From Mesorhizobium sp. 131-2-1 (lineage in GTDB: Bacteria; Pseudomonadota; Alphaproteobacteria; Rhizobiales; Rhizobiaceae), in NCBI RefSeq assembly GCF_016756535.1, contig NZ_AP023247.1, forward strand, positions 4,216,501 through 4,280,500: DNA of 64,000 nucleotides. The letters are read 5' to 3'. The position numbers and the translations under genes were made by a program. A model generated the notes under the pieces. It was not told where the DNA came from and did no database searches. It saw only the letters and a program-made list of their open reading frames with translations. Shown here one piece after another: positions 45,542 through 53,991 of the stretch. Each line of letters begins with the position of its first letter. Position 1 is the stretch's first letter.

Positions 45542-46348
45542 CAAGGGCCGGTCCGTTTCGCCAGGCATGTCGCGCCAAAGGTCCCGGATCAGGCTTCCGA
45601 ATTGCCTTGCGATGATCGTCTTCATGACCGCATCATGCTGATAGCGCCCGCTTGCCTCGACGGCGGCCTTGTCCAGATCGCGGGTCGGAAACAATTTTCG
45701 CATCGTTGCTCGCACATTCTCGTACGGACTGGCGACAAAATCCTCATAGGCGACATCGACTACCCTCATGGGATCAATGGTCGAGAGGTAGTTCCGCCAC
45801 ATGACCTCACAGTCGGCGATATGACGTACCGTATCGATGACCGCCTTCTGGCTTATCGTCTTCAACTTCGGGATTCCTGGCAGCGTATCTCCGCCATCGA
45901 ACGGTTGCCCGGTATAGAGCATCGAAAGCAGGCTGACGGTCTGATCGACCTTGTTCCGGCGGGACAGGAACACATAAAATGAACTGGTATCGTCCTGGCC
46001 GATCGAGCGACGGGCGAAGTTCAAATTGCCTGCGAACAACTTTGCCGCGAACACGCCATTGACCGCGCGTCTTGCCAGAAGTTGCCGTCCGTATGACGCT
46101 GCGGCGTGATCGAGTGCCGGGATGTCGATGGCTTCGTGGCCAGTCCAGCGGCGCATGAGCGGCACCGCAAACTGCCACTGGAAGTACTCGGTCGGCAGAC
46201 CGAGCCCGAAATGCCTCAGTACCTGGCAGTAGGAATGGCCGGCCGTTCGCGGCGTCGTGCAGATCAGGATCTTGATCGGTTTGCCGTCTGGTCCAGCTTG
46301 ATCGAAAGCAGCCGACAGTAGCTTGCTGTATGCTTCCTCGAAGTGCAT
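45530..46348 (-). CDS. Stf0-type sulfotransferase
   Basis: 272 aa from the ATG at 46348. The PAPS-binding loop near the N-terminus reads KILICTTPRTAGHSYCQVL (5'-phosphosulfate loop of Stf0 enzymes), and FYVFLSRRNKVDQTVSLLSML matches the 3'-phosphate-binding region. Stf0 members sulfate trehalose; rhizobial NodH, which sulfates Nod factor, is a relative. No nod box or nod gene is visible here, so it should not be called NodH. Overlaps the P450 end convergently and is followed after 28 bp by an alpha/beta hydrolase gene on the same strand order. Confidence 0.8.
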   Translation of the reverse strand: MHFEEAYSKLLSAAFDQAGPDGKPIKILICTTPRTAGHSYCQVLRHFGLGLPTEYFQWQFAVPLMRRWTGHEAIDIPALDHAAASYGRQLLARRAVNGVFAAKLFAGNLNFARRSIGQDDTSSFYVFLSRRNKVDQTVSLLSMLYTGQPFDGGDTLPGIPKLKTISQKAVIDTVRHIADCEVMWRNYLSTIDPMRVVDVAYEDFVASPYENVRATMRKLFPTRDLDKAAVEASGRYQHDAVMKTIIARQFGSLIRDLWRDMPGETDRPLSAP

Positions 46349-46376
46349 TTCCGATCCCCACAAAGGCAGCGCCAGT

Positions 46377-47246
46377 TCAGACTGCGGACAGGAAACCCAG
46401 GATCGAGAAGGCCTGATCAAGCGTCATCAGCGAGGGCGAGCTGCTCGCATCAATATTGTCGACGACACAAATATCGGGCCGGACGCGACACGTCCGATCC
46501 AAGGCGCTCCTGTCGATGAATTCGCTCTTTCGCCCATACATCAGCAAGATCCGCGCATCGAGCTTGGCCACCATGGGAAACAGGTCGTATGCCCGTCCGG
46601 TCATTGCCGCGAAATTCTCGGTCGCGGCCGGATCATAGGCGAGCCGAACGCCTTCGGTGCCGCCGGCGATGCGGTTCTCGATGTATCGGTTTAGAACCTC
46701 TTCCTCGACGGAGCCGATCTCGGCGCTTGCGGCACGCAGATAGTCCCTCGCCGCGGCGCGCGTCTCGAAGGTCAGCTTGCTTTCCCGGATGACCGCGTCT
46801 CTCAGGGCGTCGACCTTCGGCCCGCCGATCATGGGAACATCATTGAGGACTATCCGATCGACACGGCCGCGGTTTGCGTGGAGGAACAGGGTCAGGATCA
46901 GCCCGCCCCACGATGTACCGATGAAATGGTTCTCCTTGCCGGCAAACTGACCGAGCGCGCGCAAGCACCTGGAATAGAGATCGATGTCGTAACCCGCACC
47001 AAGATACACGCTGCGCCCGCGTCCGAGCAGATCGGGGCAGATCACCAGATAGCCGTTGCGGCAAAGGAAGGCCGCGAGATAATCGAAATCGGCACCGTTC
47101 CCGGTAAAACCGTGGAGGCAATAGACGGTCCCGCGAGACTGGCCTGCCGGCTGCCAAATGCGCACGAACATCGACGCATAACGGTCGCCGAGGCGGATCA
47201 GAATCTCCTGGGTGAGCCCCGCGCCGAGTGCGACCTGGTCCATCAT
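46377..47246 (-). CDS. Alpha/beta hydrolase lacking the expected catalytic histidine
   Basis: 289 aa from the ATG at 47246, which overlaps the TGA of the preceding acyltransferase-like gene (ATGA). Fold motifs: YCLHGFTGNGADFDYL, nucleophile Ser in HFIGTSWGGLIL, acid region LLMYGRKSEFID. Relatives usually end in a G-H-A-P-x-L segment that supplies the His; here the same place reads DASSSPSLMTLDQ, with Ser at the His position. Unless another His serves, it is not an ordinary hydrolase. Cytoplasmic, between the sulfotransferase and HlyC-like genes. Confidence 0.75.
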   Translation of the reverse strand: MMDQVALGAGLTQEILIRLGDRYASMFVRIWQPAGQSRGTVYCLHGFTGNGADFDYLAAFLCRNGYLVICPDLLGRGRSVYLGAGYDIDLYSRCLRALGQFAGKENHFIGTSWGGLILTLFLHANRGRVDRIVLNDVPMIGGPKVDALRDAVIRESKLTFETRAAARDYLRAASAEIGSVEEEVLNRYIENRIAGGTEGVRLAYDPAATENFAAMTGRAYDLFPMVAKLDARILLMYGRKSEFIDRSALDRTCRVRPDICVVDNIDASSSPSLMTLDQAFSILGFLSAV

Positions 47247-47674
47247 GCGTCCCGCTTGCGCACGGCGCGTTTCATGGCGCCACGAGCGTCGATGAAGTCG
47301 CGCTTCCAGTAGACCGACTTGTCGAGGTTGAGCAGTTTCGCCTCCTTGATCAGCGGCAGGATGTACGCGGACGAGCGCGTGGCCATAACGGTTGCGGCAA
47401 TTGCGCTGCCGCCAGGATCGGGATTGAGCGGGCCATTGTTCGCGACCCATGTTTCGGCGATCTCGCGGCTGGTCACGACCCAGCCGACATAAGCGACGAT
47501 CGCGTCGTCAATGGCACCGATAAGATGCGATTGCTGCTCGATCTGGTAGCGCAACGACTTCACCATCTGGCCAAATTCGTAGCCGTCGAAGGGCGGGTGG
47601 TGCGCAATGAAGTTGCAGACCAGACCAAGCGAGAACGGATTGAAAGGAACGCGGGTGAAAAGAAGCTGGCTCAT
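47243..47674 (-). CDS. HlyC-like (toxin-activating lysine-acyltransferase) GNAT-type protein
   Basis: 143 aa. No signal peptide. The pattern LRYQIEQQSHLIGAIDDAIVAYVGWVVTSREIAETW resembles the HlyC core (residue run of a crossing strand then P/A-V-A-Y-x-x-W), and the C-terminus SVYWKRDFIDARGAMKRAVRKR resembles the basic end of that family. HlyC transfers a fatty acyl chain from acyl-ACP to a toxin lysine. No RTX toxin is next to it; the type I secretion operon lies just 0.7 kb further right. Assignment is by eye and tentative. Confidence 0.5.
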   Translation of the reverse strand: MSQLLFTRVPFNPFSLGLVCNFIAHHPPFDGYEFGQMVKSLRYQIEQQSHLIGAIDDAIVAYVGWVVTSREIAETWVANNGPLNPDPGGSAIAATVMATRSSAYILPLIKEAKLLNLDKSVYWKRDFIDARGAMKRAVRKRDA

Positions 47675-47821
47675 GCTGTGGTCGGGTCGCCTCGGTGGTG
47701 GCGGAGATTAGGATGAAGGAATGCGATGAGGATAGGGGGAAGATACGCGCCTGCTGTGATTTGTCGGCAACAGGACAGCCCGCGCGTCCTATGGTGCGAC
47801 CCCTAGCCTGTGGAGAACACA

Positions 47822-48361
47822 ATGAGAAAACTCATCGTCACCGAATTCATCAGCATCGACGGCGTCGCCGAACACGAGAAACTGGCGAACGTGACGTGGA
47901 CCGACGAGATGCAGGCCTTCAAGGAGGATGAGCTGGCCGACAGCGGCGCCATGCTTCTGGGGCGCGTGACCTACGACATCTTTGCCGGCCATTGGCCGAA
48001 GGAGAAAGGCGACTTCGCCGAGCGTTTCAACGCGCTGCCCAAATTCGTCGCCTCGACGACCTTGCAGGCGGTCGATTGGCACCCGGCCGAACTGCTCGAA
48101 GGCCCCATGCCCGACGCGGTGAACCGGCTGAAGCAAGGGACCGGCGGCAACATCTATGTGCATGGCAGCATCAATCTCGCCCGGCAGCTGCTTGGCCTTG
48201 GCCTTGTCGATATTCTCAGGCTGCTCGTCTATCCGGCAGCCGCGGGCCAGGGCGAACGGCCTTTTCCTGCGGAGAAGCCGACCGCGCTTGAGCTTGTCTC
48301 GGCCGTGCCGTTCAGCAATGGCGTGGTGGCGATGGAGTACGGGGCAGCCGTGAAGGCTTAG
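47822..48361 (+). CDS. Dihydrofolate-reductase-like family protein (RibD C-terminal type)
   Basis: 179 aa, ATG at 47822 after GGAG with 6-base spacing. The fold signature is KLIVTEFISIDGV at the N-terminus, GAMLLGRVTYDIFAGHW, and GGNIYVHGSINLARQLLGLGLVDILRLLVYPAAAGQG, as in the RibD_C/YyaP group of NADPH-dependent reductases. These are usually annotated by fold only. Stands alone on the plus strand beside the HlyC-like gene. Substrate unknown. Confidence 0.85.
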   Translation: MRKLIVTEFISIDGVAEHEKLANVTWTDEMQAFKEDELADSGAMLLGRVTYDIFAGHWPKEKGDFAERFNALPKFVASTTLQAVDWHPAELLEGPMPDAVNRLKQGTGGNIYVHGSINLARQLLGLGLVDILRLLVYPAAAGQGERPFPAEKPTALELVSAVPFSNGVVAMEYGAAVKA

Positions 48362-48416
48362 AAGGCCTGCGATCGGGGGCTAGGCGCCCCCGATCACGAG
48401 ATTTGCGCACAGTTCG

Positions 48417-51400
48417 TCAAATGAGGAAGACGCTGGCGTCCGGATGCGGCTGATTGTTCATCGCGTCGAAGGCGTTGGCGATATCGTTGATCCCCGGTTG
48501 ACCGGTCAGGCCGAAGTTGGAAGTCGGGGCGCCGGTGTCGTTGAGGACGTCCCGCACTGCGCCAGTTACCTCGCCCGGCTGGAGCGTGTGATCGTGGTTC
48601 ACGTCAATCAGATTGAGAACAGAAATGATGGCCGGGTTCGAACTGGTCGCCGCGGAGAAACTGAAATTGAGCTCCGGTTTACCGCCTGGGCCGTCGGGCA
48701 CGGCAGTGACGGCAGCGGAGAGAAACGCCGCCGCCGACGAGCGTTCGAGGTGATTGATGCCGCCACCCTTGGCTCCCAACGCATCCGCGATCGAAGGCGT
48801 TCCGGGGATCTTCGACAAGTTCTGGAAACCGAAGATGGTTTCAAAGGACGTGTTGGAGTTCCAGCCCGCATGGAACTCGCCCAACTCCTGGTTCAAGATA
48901 TCGATGTGGTTCTTCCAGAAGCCCGGCGTCAGGCCCTGACCCGCCGGGGGCAGGAAGTTGGTGAAATCGTTGCCGGTGTCGGTGCCGCCGCTGCCGGGGT
49001 TGTCGACCGTCTGCACGAGGATGCCGGTCTGCTGGGAGCCGGTCGGCACCACTTCGTAGATGCTCTTGCCGACATCCGCCAGTGTCAGACCGCCGATGGA
49101 CCAGGCGCCGCCGGCTCCCGTCGTCGTTGAAAGATCGCCGGCGTCGAAACTGTGGTCGCCGTTGATGTCGATGTAAATTGTCACAGGATCGTGCGACCAT
49201 GGAATATCGTCCGCCGTCTTGCCATTGCCGGTCAGGTCCTCGTACTTCGTGCCTGAGACCGAGAAGAACTTGAAGTTGGCGAAGTCGAGATTGTCCTGGT
49301 CGGTGCCGGAGGTGCCTGTGATGGCGTAGCCGGCGTTGCCCAGCGTCTGCTCCGAGCCGTCTGGCAGGACCTCATAGACCTTGTCGCCGGCATAGCTGGC
49401 GTCGAGGCCGGTGAACTGCCAGAAGCCGTTGGCGTCCGTGGTCGTCTGCAGTTCGCCGGGGTCCAGCGTCTGGTTGTCGTTGGCGTCGATGAAGATGGTG
49501 ACGTTGGCCCATGGCTTGTCGTCGAGCCCAACACCGTCCTTGCCGTCGTTGCCGTTGACGTCCTCATATTTGTGGCCGGAGATCTCGAACAGCTTGAAGT
49601 TGACGAAGTCCTGGTCGGTGAGGTCCTGGCCGGAGGTGAGGCTGTCCTGGTCGATCTGCACCGGGCTCAAATGCGTCCAGCCCGCCTTGTCCTCTTCCTT
49701 GATCAGGTAATCGCCGGGCAGCAGCCCGGTGAACTCATAGGCGCCGCTGGCGTCGGTGGTGGTCTGCGCCACCTGCTCGCCGGCATCGGCGATGTTGTCG
49801 TGATTGTCGTCCTTGTAGAGCGTGATCGTCCAGTTCTCGACCGGGGTCTGATCACCGGTCGTCGCCAGGTCGCCGTCGGCATCCTCGAGCTTATGGCCCG
49901 AGATCGAGCCGAGCTCGACATTGACGAAGTCCTGGTCGGTGAGGTCCTGGCCGGAGGTGAGGCTGTCCTGGTCGATCTGCACCGGGCTCAGATGCGTCCA
50001 GCCCGCCTGGTCCTCTTCCTTGATAATGTAGTCGCCAGGCAGCAGCCCGGTGAACTCATAGGCGCCGCTGGCGTCGGTGGTGGTCTGCGCCACCTGCTCG
50101 CCGGCATCGGCGATGTTGTCGTGATTGTCGTCCTTGTAGAGCGTGACCGTCCAGTTCTCGACCGGGGTCTGATCACCGGTCGTCGCCAGGTCGCCGTCGG
50201 CATCCTCGAGCTTATGGCCCGAGATCGAGCCGAGCTCGACATTGACGAAGTCCTGGTCGGTCAGGTCCTGGCCGGAGGTGAGGCTGTCCTGGTCGATCTG
50301 CACCGGGCTCAGATGCGTCCAGCCCGCCTTGTCCTCTTCCTTGATAATGTAGTCGCCAGGCAGCAGCCCGGTGAACTCATAGGCGCCGCTGGCGTCGGTG
50401 GTGGTCTGCGCCACCTGCTCGCCGGCGTCGGCGATGTTGTCGTGATTGTCGTCCTTGTAGAGCGTGATCGTCCAGTTCTCGACCGGGGTCTGATCACCGG
50501 TCGTCGCCAGGTCGCCGTCGGCATCCTCGAGCTTATGGCCCGAGATCGAGCCGAGCTCGACATTGACGAAGTCCTGGTCGGTCAGGTCCTGGCCGGAGGT
50601 GAGGCTGTCCTGGTCGATCTGCACCGGGCTCAGATGCGTCCAGCCAGCCTTGTCCTCTTCCTTGATAATGTAGTCGCCAGGCAGCAGCCCGGTGAACTCA
50701 TAGGCGCCGCTGCCATCGGTAGTCGTCTGCGCCACCTGCTCGCCGGCATCGGCGATGTTGTCGTGATTGTCGTCCTTGTAGAGCGTGATCGTCCAGCCGC
50801 TCACCCCGGTCTCGTCGCCGGTTGTCGCCAGGCTGCCGTCGGCGTCGACATATTTGTGGCCCGAGATCGAGCCGAGCTGGGTGTTGATGAAGTCCTGGTT
50901 GGTCAGGTTCTGACCGGAGGTGACGCTGTTCTGGTTGATCTGCACCGGGCTCAGATGCGTCCAGCCCGCCTGGTCCTGTTCCTTGATCAGGTAATCGCCG
51001 GGCAGCAATCCGGTGAACTGGTAGGCGCCGCTGCCATCGGTAGTCGTCTGCGCCACCTGCTCGCCGGCATCGGCGATGTTGTCGTGATTGTCGTCCTTGT
51101 AGAGCGTGATCGTCCAGCCGCTCACCCCGGTCTCGTCGCCGGTTGTCGCCAGGCTGCCGTCGGCGTCGACATATTTGTGGCCCGAGATCGAAGCCAACTG
51201 GAAATTGCCGAAGTCGTTGTTGTGGCTGTCCGCGCCGGCCACGACGGTGACACTGTATTCTCCTTGCGCGTTGTTCGGCGCATCCTGCGACCATCCCGCC
51301 TGCTGCACCTCGCGGACTGTGTAGGTGCCGGGCGTGACGGTGAATTTGTAATAGCCGTTCGCGTCGGTGAAGGTGAATGGCTCGCCCGACTCCCATTGGT

Positions 51401-51674
51401 TGTCGTTGTTTACATCCAGATAGATCTTCCAACCGGCGAGAGCCGGTTCCCCGGCCTCCCAGACGTGGTCGGCGTTCAGGTCGTTGAATTTGTGTCCATC
51501 GATCACCTGGCCGAGCTGGCGGTTCCATTCCTCGAAACCGGACTCAGCCGCCCAGGTGCTCGGCGTCGATTCCGTGGAACCTTGAAAAGTGCCGGGCTGG
51601 TAGCCGAAGCCGGAATAGAGATAGATGAAGGGCTTGCTCGGGTCGAAATTGGCCACCGGGATCAGGAACGACAT
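48417..51674 (-). CDS. SdrD/Cna-B repeat adhesin, C-terminal part (downstream of an in-frame TAG)
   Basis: 1085 aa if begun at the first ATG (51674), but that ATG has no ribosome-binding site and the same frame continues, through GTGAFPTATKIYDLD, to a TAG at 51786-51788 and then the N-terminal part. I read both as one adhesin of about 1400 aa. Domains: an SdrD_B/Cna-B-like first repeat with DLNADHVWEAGEPA (Ca-binding type), five near-identical 107-aa repeats, two divergent repeats, then GLTPGFWKNHIDIL and an EF-hand-like DVNHDHTLQPGEV. The chain ends HPDASVFLI, a hydrophobic end typical of type I secretion substrates. It would be surface-attached or released. Confidence 0.75.
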   Translation of the reverse strand: MSFLIPVANFDPSKPFIYLYSGFGYQPGTFQGSTESTPSTWAAESGFEEWNRQLGQVIDGHKFNDLNADHVWEAGEPALAGWKIYLDVNNDNQWESGEPFTFTDANGYYKFTVTPGTYTVREVQQAGWSQDAPNNAQGEYSVTVVAGADSHNNDFGNFQLASISGHKYVDADGSLATTGDETGVSGWTITLYKDDNHDNIADAGEQVAQTTTDGSGAYQFTGLLPGDYLIKEQDQAGWTHLSPVQINQNSVTSGQNLTNQDFINTQLGSISGHKYVDADGSLATTGDETGVSGWTITLYKDDNHDNIADAGEQVAQTTTDGSGAYEFTGLLPGDYIIKEEDKAGWTHLSPVQIDQDSLTSGQDLTDQDFVNVELGSISGHKLEDADGDLATTGDQTPVENWTITLYKDDNHDNIADAGEQVAQTTTDASGAYEFTGLLPGDYIIKEEDKAGWTHLSPVQIDQDSLTSGQDLTDQDFVNVELGSISGHKLEDADGDLATTGDQTPVENWTVTLYKDDNHDNIADAGEQVAQTTTDASGAYEFTGLLPGDYIIKEEDQAGWTHLSPVQIDQDSLTSGQDLTDQDFVNVELGSISGHKLEDADGDLATTGDQTPVENWTITLYKDDNHDNIADAGEQVAQTTTDASGAYEFTGLLPGDYLIKEEDKAGWTHLSPVQIDQDSLTSGQDLTDQDFVNFKLFEISGHKYEDVNGNDGKDGVGLDDKPWANVTIFIDANDNQTLDPGELQTTTDANGFWQFTGLDASYAGDKVYEVLPDGSEQTLGNAGYAITGTSGTDQDNLDFANFKFFSVSGTKYEDLTGNGKTADDIPWSHDPVTIYIDINGDHSFDAGDLSTTTGAGGAWSIGGLTLADVGKSIYEVVPTGSQQTGILVQTVDNPGSGGTDTGNDFTNFLPPAGQGLTPGFWKNHIDILNQELGEFHAGWNSNTSFETIFGFQNLSKIPGTPSIADALGAKGGGINHLERSSAAAFLSAAVTAVPDGPGGKPELNFSFSAATSSNPAIISVLNLIDVNHDHTLQPGEVTGAVRDVLNDTGAPTSNFGLTGQPGINDIANAFDAMNNQPHPDASVFLI
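49590..51195 (-). repeat. Five tandem near-identical 321-bp units in the adhesin gene
   Basis: Period 321 bp (107 codons) with unit starts near 51195, 50874, 50553, 50232 and 49911. Each encodes SISGHK, then DADG, LYKDDNHDNIADAGEQ, TTTD-SGAY, FTGLLPGDY and GWTHLSPVQI. The first two units (KYVDADGSLATTGDETGVSGW) differ from the last three (KLEDADGDLATTGDQTPVENW). Long identity favours slippage or recombination and also assembly collapse. Confidence 0.9.
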
Positions 51675-51785
51675 GTCGGTGGTGTTGCCGCTGCCCGGCT
51701 GGAGCTCGCCGTTCAGGCCGACGAACTTGTCGCCGCCGGCATCCAGATCGTAGATCTTCGTGGCGGTCGGGAAAGCGCCGGTGCC

Positions 51786-52619
51786 CTAATCGGGGGTTGC
51801 TCCGGGCGCGTAGTTGCTCAAATTGCCGGCAGTGGCCTGCCAGATCTGGAGCGTATCCAGGGAAAGGTTCTGGACATTGCCAGAGTTCGATTCGTTGATG
51901 TCGAGGTCAAACCGATAATAGCCGACACCGTTCACGTATTGAATCGGAATGTCGGCGATGTTCAATGAATGAACATACTGACTGCCACCCTTTTGGGTAT
52001 CGTCGAGCACTTTAACATTGGCGTCGGTATTATACCCCTGCTCCGTGCCGTTGTTCTGAATGCGGACGAAGGGATCAAGCAGACCCGTTCCGGCGCCGGT
52101 GGCGACATCCGAGGAAGAAAAGATCGCGCCGTTGATCGTCGCAGAGGTTTTGAAAGTCAGATCGACCATGGTCGCAGCGTCGGTGAAATTTACCGCCGTG
52201 ACCCGGCCGCTCGACGGATCTGTCGTCGTCAGCGTGAAGGCCTGATTCGCCGCGTCACTGTTGACGTACCATGAGGTTTTGATCGTGCCGTTGACGACGC
52301 CATCGAGATCGCCGACGCCACCATCGGTGACGGTCCAGGGCGTGCCAGTGCCGTTGAGGTTGTATGTGAGCACGTCGTCGGCAGTGCCGAGGTTTCCGTC
52401 AGCGCCGGCGCTGCGGTGTGCGACCAAAAACGACAGCGAGCCGCCGTCCTCTACGTCGGTCGCCGTGATCCCGACGGTTTCGCCGGGGGCGTAATCCAGA
52501 TCCGCCTGGTCGAGGGAGACGGCGAGCGGCGGAAGGGGATTGGAGGAAGAGCTTTCAGTCGTGGTGGATGTGGTGAGCGGATCGCCTGTCAGATTGTCGG
52601 TGATATCGCCAGAGGCCAT
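51786..52619 (-). CDS. SdrD-repeat adhesin, N-terminal part ended by an in-frame TAG
   Basis: 277 aa. No signal peptide, as expected of a type I substrate with its signal at the C-terminus. Ser/Thr-rich start (DPLTTSTTTESSSSNPLPP), then a beta-sandwich (VSLDQADLDYAPGETVGITA, as in proteins with a carbohydrate- or matrix-binding N-domain) and a second domain with YRFDLDINESNSGNVQNLSLDTLQIWQATAG. It stops at TAG after NYAPGATPD, while homologous sequence continues in frame without gap. Likely a nonsense mutation, sequencing error or, less likely, readthrough. Confidence 0.7.
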   Translation of the reverse strand: MASGDITDNLTGDPLTTSTTTESSSSNPLPPLAVSLDQADLDYAPGETVGITATDVEDGGSLSFLVAHRSAGADGNLGTADDVLTYNLNGTGTPWTVTDGGVGDLDGVVNGTIKTSWYVNSDAANQAFTLTTTDPSSGRVTAVNFTDAATMVDLTFKTSATINGAIFSSSDVATGAGTGLLDPFVRIQNNGTEQGYNTDANVKVLDDTQKGGSQYVHSLNIADIPIQYVNGVGYYRFDLDINESNSGNVQNLSLDTLQIWQATAGNLSNYAPGATPD

Positions 52620-52688
52620 GACATTTCCCCTTCAATTCGAATGCGGTTGTGTTCCGTATCTGTCGTCCATTTTCCCGCCGGAGCGGGC

Positions 52689-53990
52689 TTACTGTCTGAA
52701 GGCTCGGGTGATCTGGTCCTGCAATGGCTTCACCAGGTAGGAGATCACCGAGCGGTCTTCGGTCTTGATGAAGGATTCCACCGGCATGCCGGGCACCAGC
52801 TTGACCTCGCCGAGCCGCGCGACCTGGTCGGCCGTCGTCCTGATGCGGACGGTGTAGTAACTGACGCCGGTGCGCTGATCGGTGGTGATGTCGGGCGAGG
52901 TCCGCTCGACCACGCCATCGATCTGCGGCGTCGTGCGGGTGTTGAATGCCGAAAAGCGCAGCGAGGCCGACTGGCCGACCCATAGCTTGTCGATGTCGCT
53001 CGGCACGATCTTGGCTTCTACGGCAAGGCTGTCATTGTCCGGCACGACCTCCATGATCGTCTGGCCGGGCGTGACCACGCCACCGATCGTGTAGGCGAGC
53101 GACTGCTGCACGATGCCGTCCTGCGGGGCGCGAATGTCGACACGCTTCAATTGATCCTCGGCGGCGACCTTGCGCTCCAGAAGCTCGCCCATCTTGCCGT
53201 CGATGTCGCGCAGGTCGCTGTTCACCTCGGTACTATGGTCGAGGTCGATCTGGATGATCTGCAGCTTGGTCTCCGCGATCTTCCCCTGCGCTTGCGCCTG
53301 CGCGGCTATGAGCTGGCCACGCTCACCATCGAGGCGCGTGGCATCGCGCTCGGTCGAGGTCAGGCGATCGAGCGAGATGAGCTTCTTGGCCCAGAGCGTG
53401 CGCACCGAAGCGAGCTCCTTTTGCACCAGTTGGATCTCCTTGCTCTTGGCATCGGCCTGTGCGACGTCGCCGGAAATCTCCTTCTCCAGTTGGGCAATGC
53501 GCTCCCCGAGCTGGCTCTTCTGGCCGGCGCGGGAGGTGCGCCGGGTCTCAAAGTGCAGCTTTTCGCCGGCCACCGCCTCGGCGACGTCAGGATCGGCGAC
53601 GCGATCCAAAAGCTCACGCGGAAAGACGATGGAGTCGCTCCCCTGGCGCTCTGCGTCGAGCCTGGCCTTGCGCGCCGTGAGCTGGTCCAGCGCCTTGCTC
53701 ACCACCGCGAGATTGGCGGCCGGAACGGTACGGTCGAGGCGCAGCAGAAGGTCGCCAGCCTTCACCTTGTCGCCATCGCGGGCATCGATCTCGGCAATGA
53801 TGCCGCCGGTCGCGTGCTGCACGTTCTTGACATGGGAATCGACGACGAGCGTGCCGGGCGCGATGACCGCGCCCGCGATCTCGGTGACCGATGCCCAGCC
53901 GCCGACGCCACCGGCAAGCAGGAGCACGGCTCCAAGCCCTAGCCGTGTGTAGAAGCGGATCGACGCGTGGGAGGTGCCCGGCGCGGCCAT
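52689..53990 (-). CDS. Type I secretion periplasmic adaptor (HlyD/PrtE family)
   Basis: 433 aa. One N-terminal transmembrane helix (LGLGAVLLLAGGVGGWASVTEI), a biotinyl-lipoyl-like half (GIIAEIDARDGDKVKAGDLLLRLD), a long coiled-coil hairpin (about 100-270, EKEISGDVAQADAKSKEIQLVQKEL), the second lipoyl half (VDIRAPQDGIVQQSLAYTIGGVVTPGQTIMEVVP) and a beta-barrel tail (GMPVESFIKTEDRSVISYLVKPL). PrtE-type adaptor that links the ATPase to a TolC-like channel. The ATPase stop lies one base before this start. No TolC gene in the window. Confidence 0.93.
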   Translation of the reverse strand: MAAPGTSHASIRFYTRLGLGAVLLLAGGVGGWASVTEIAGAVIAPGTLVVDSHVKNVQHATGGIIAEIDARDGDKVKAGDLLLRLDRTVPAANLAVVSKALDQLTARKARLDAERQGSDSIVFPRELLDRVADPDVAEAVAGEKLHFETRRTSRAGQKSQLGERIAQLEKEISGDVAQADAKSKEIQLVQKELASVRTLWAKKLISLDRLTSTERDATRLDGERGQLIAAQAQAQGKIAETKLQIIQIDLDHSTEVNSDLRDIDGKMGELLERKVAAEDQLKRVDIRAPQDGIVQQSLAYTIGGVVTPGQTIMEVVPDNDSLAVEAKIVPSDIDKLWVGQSASLRFSAFNTRTTPQIDGVVERTSPDITTDQRTGVSYYTVRIRTTADQVARLGEVKLVPGMPVESFIKTEDRSVISYLVKPLQDQITRAFRQ

Positions 53991-53991
53991 G

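Noticed and set aside
45530..46348. Calling the sulfotransferase NodH
   Set aside because: The Stf0 relation alone does not show Nod-factor activity, and no nod box or other nod gene is visible.
49590..51195. Tandem repeats considered as a CRISPR array
   Set aside because: Units are 321 bp, fully coding and with no spacer variety or cas genes.
49572..51968. A roughly 800-codon open frame on the plus strand opposite the adhesin repeats
   Set aside because: It is the mirror of the repeated adhesin codons, has the same 321-bp period and no ribosome-binding site or known domain.
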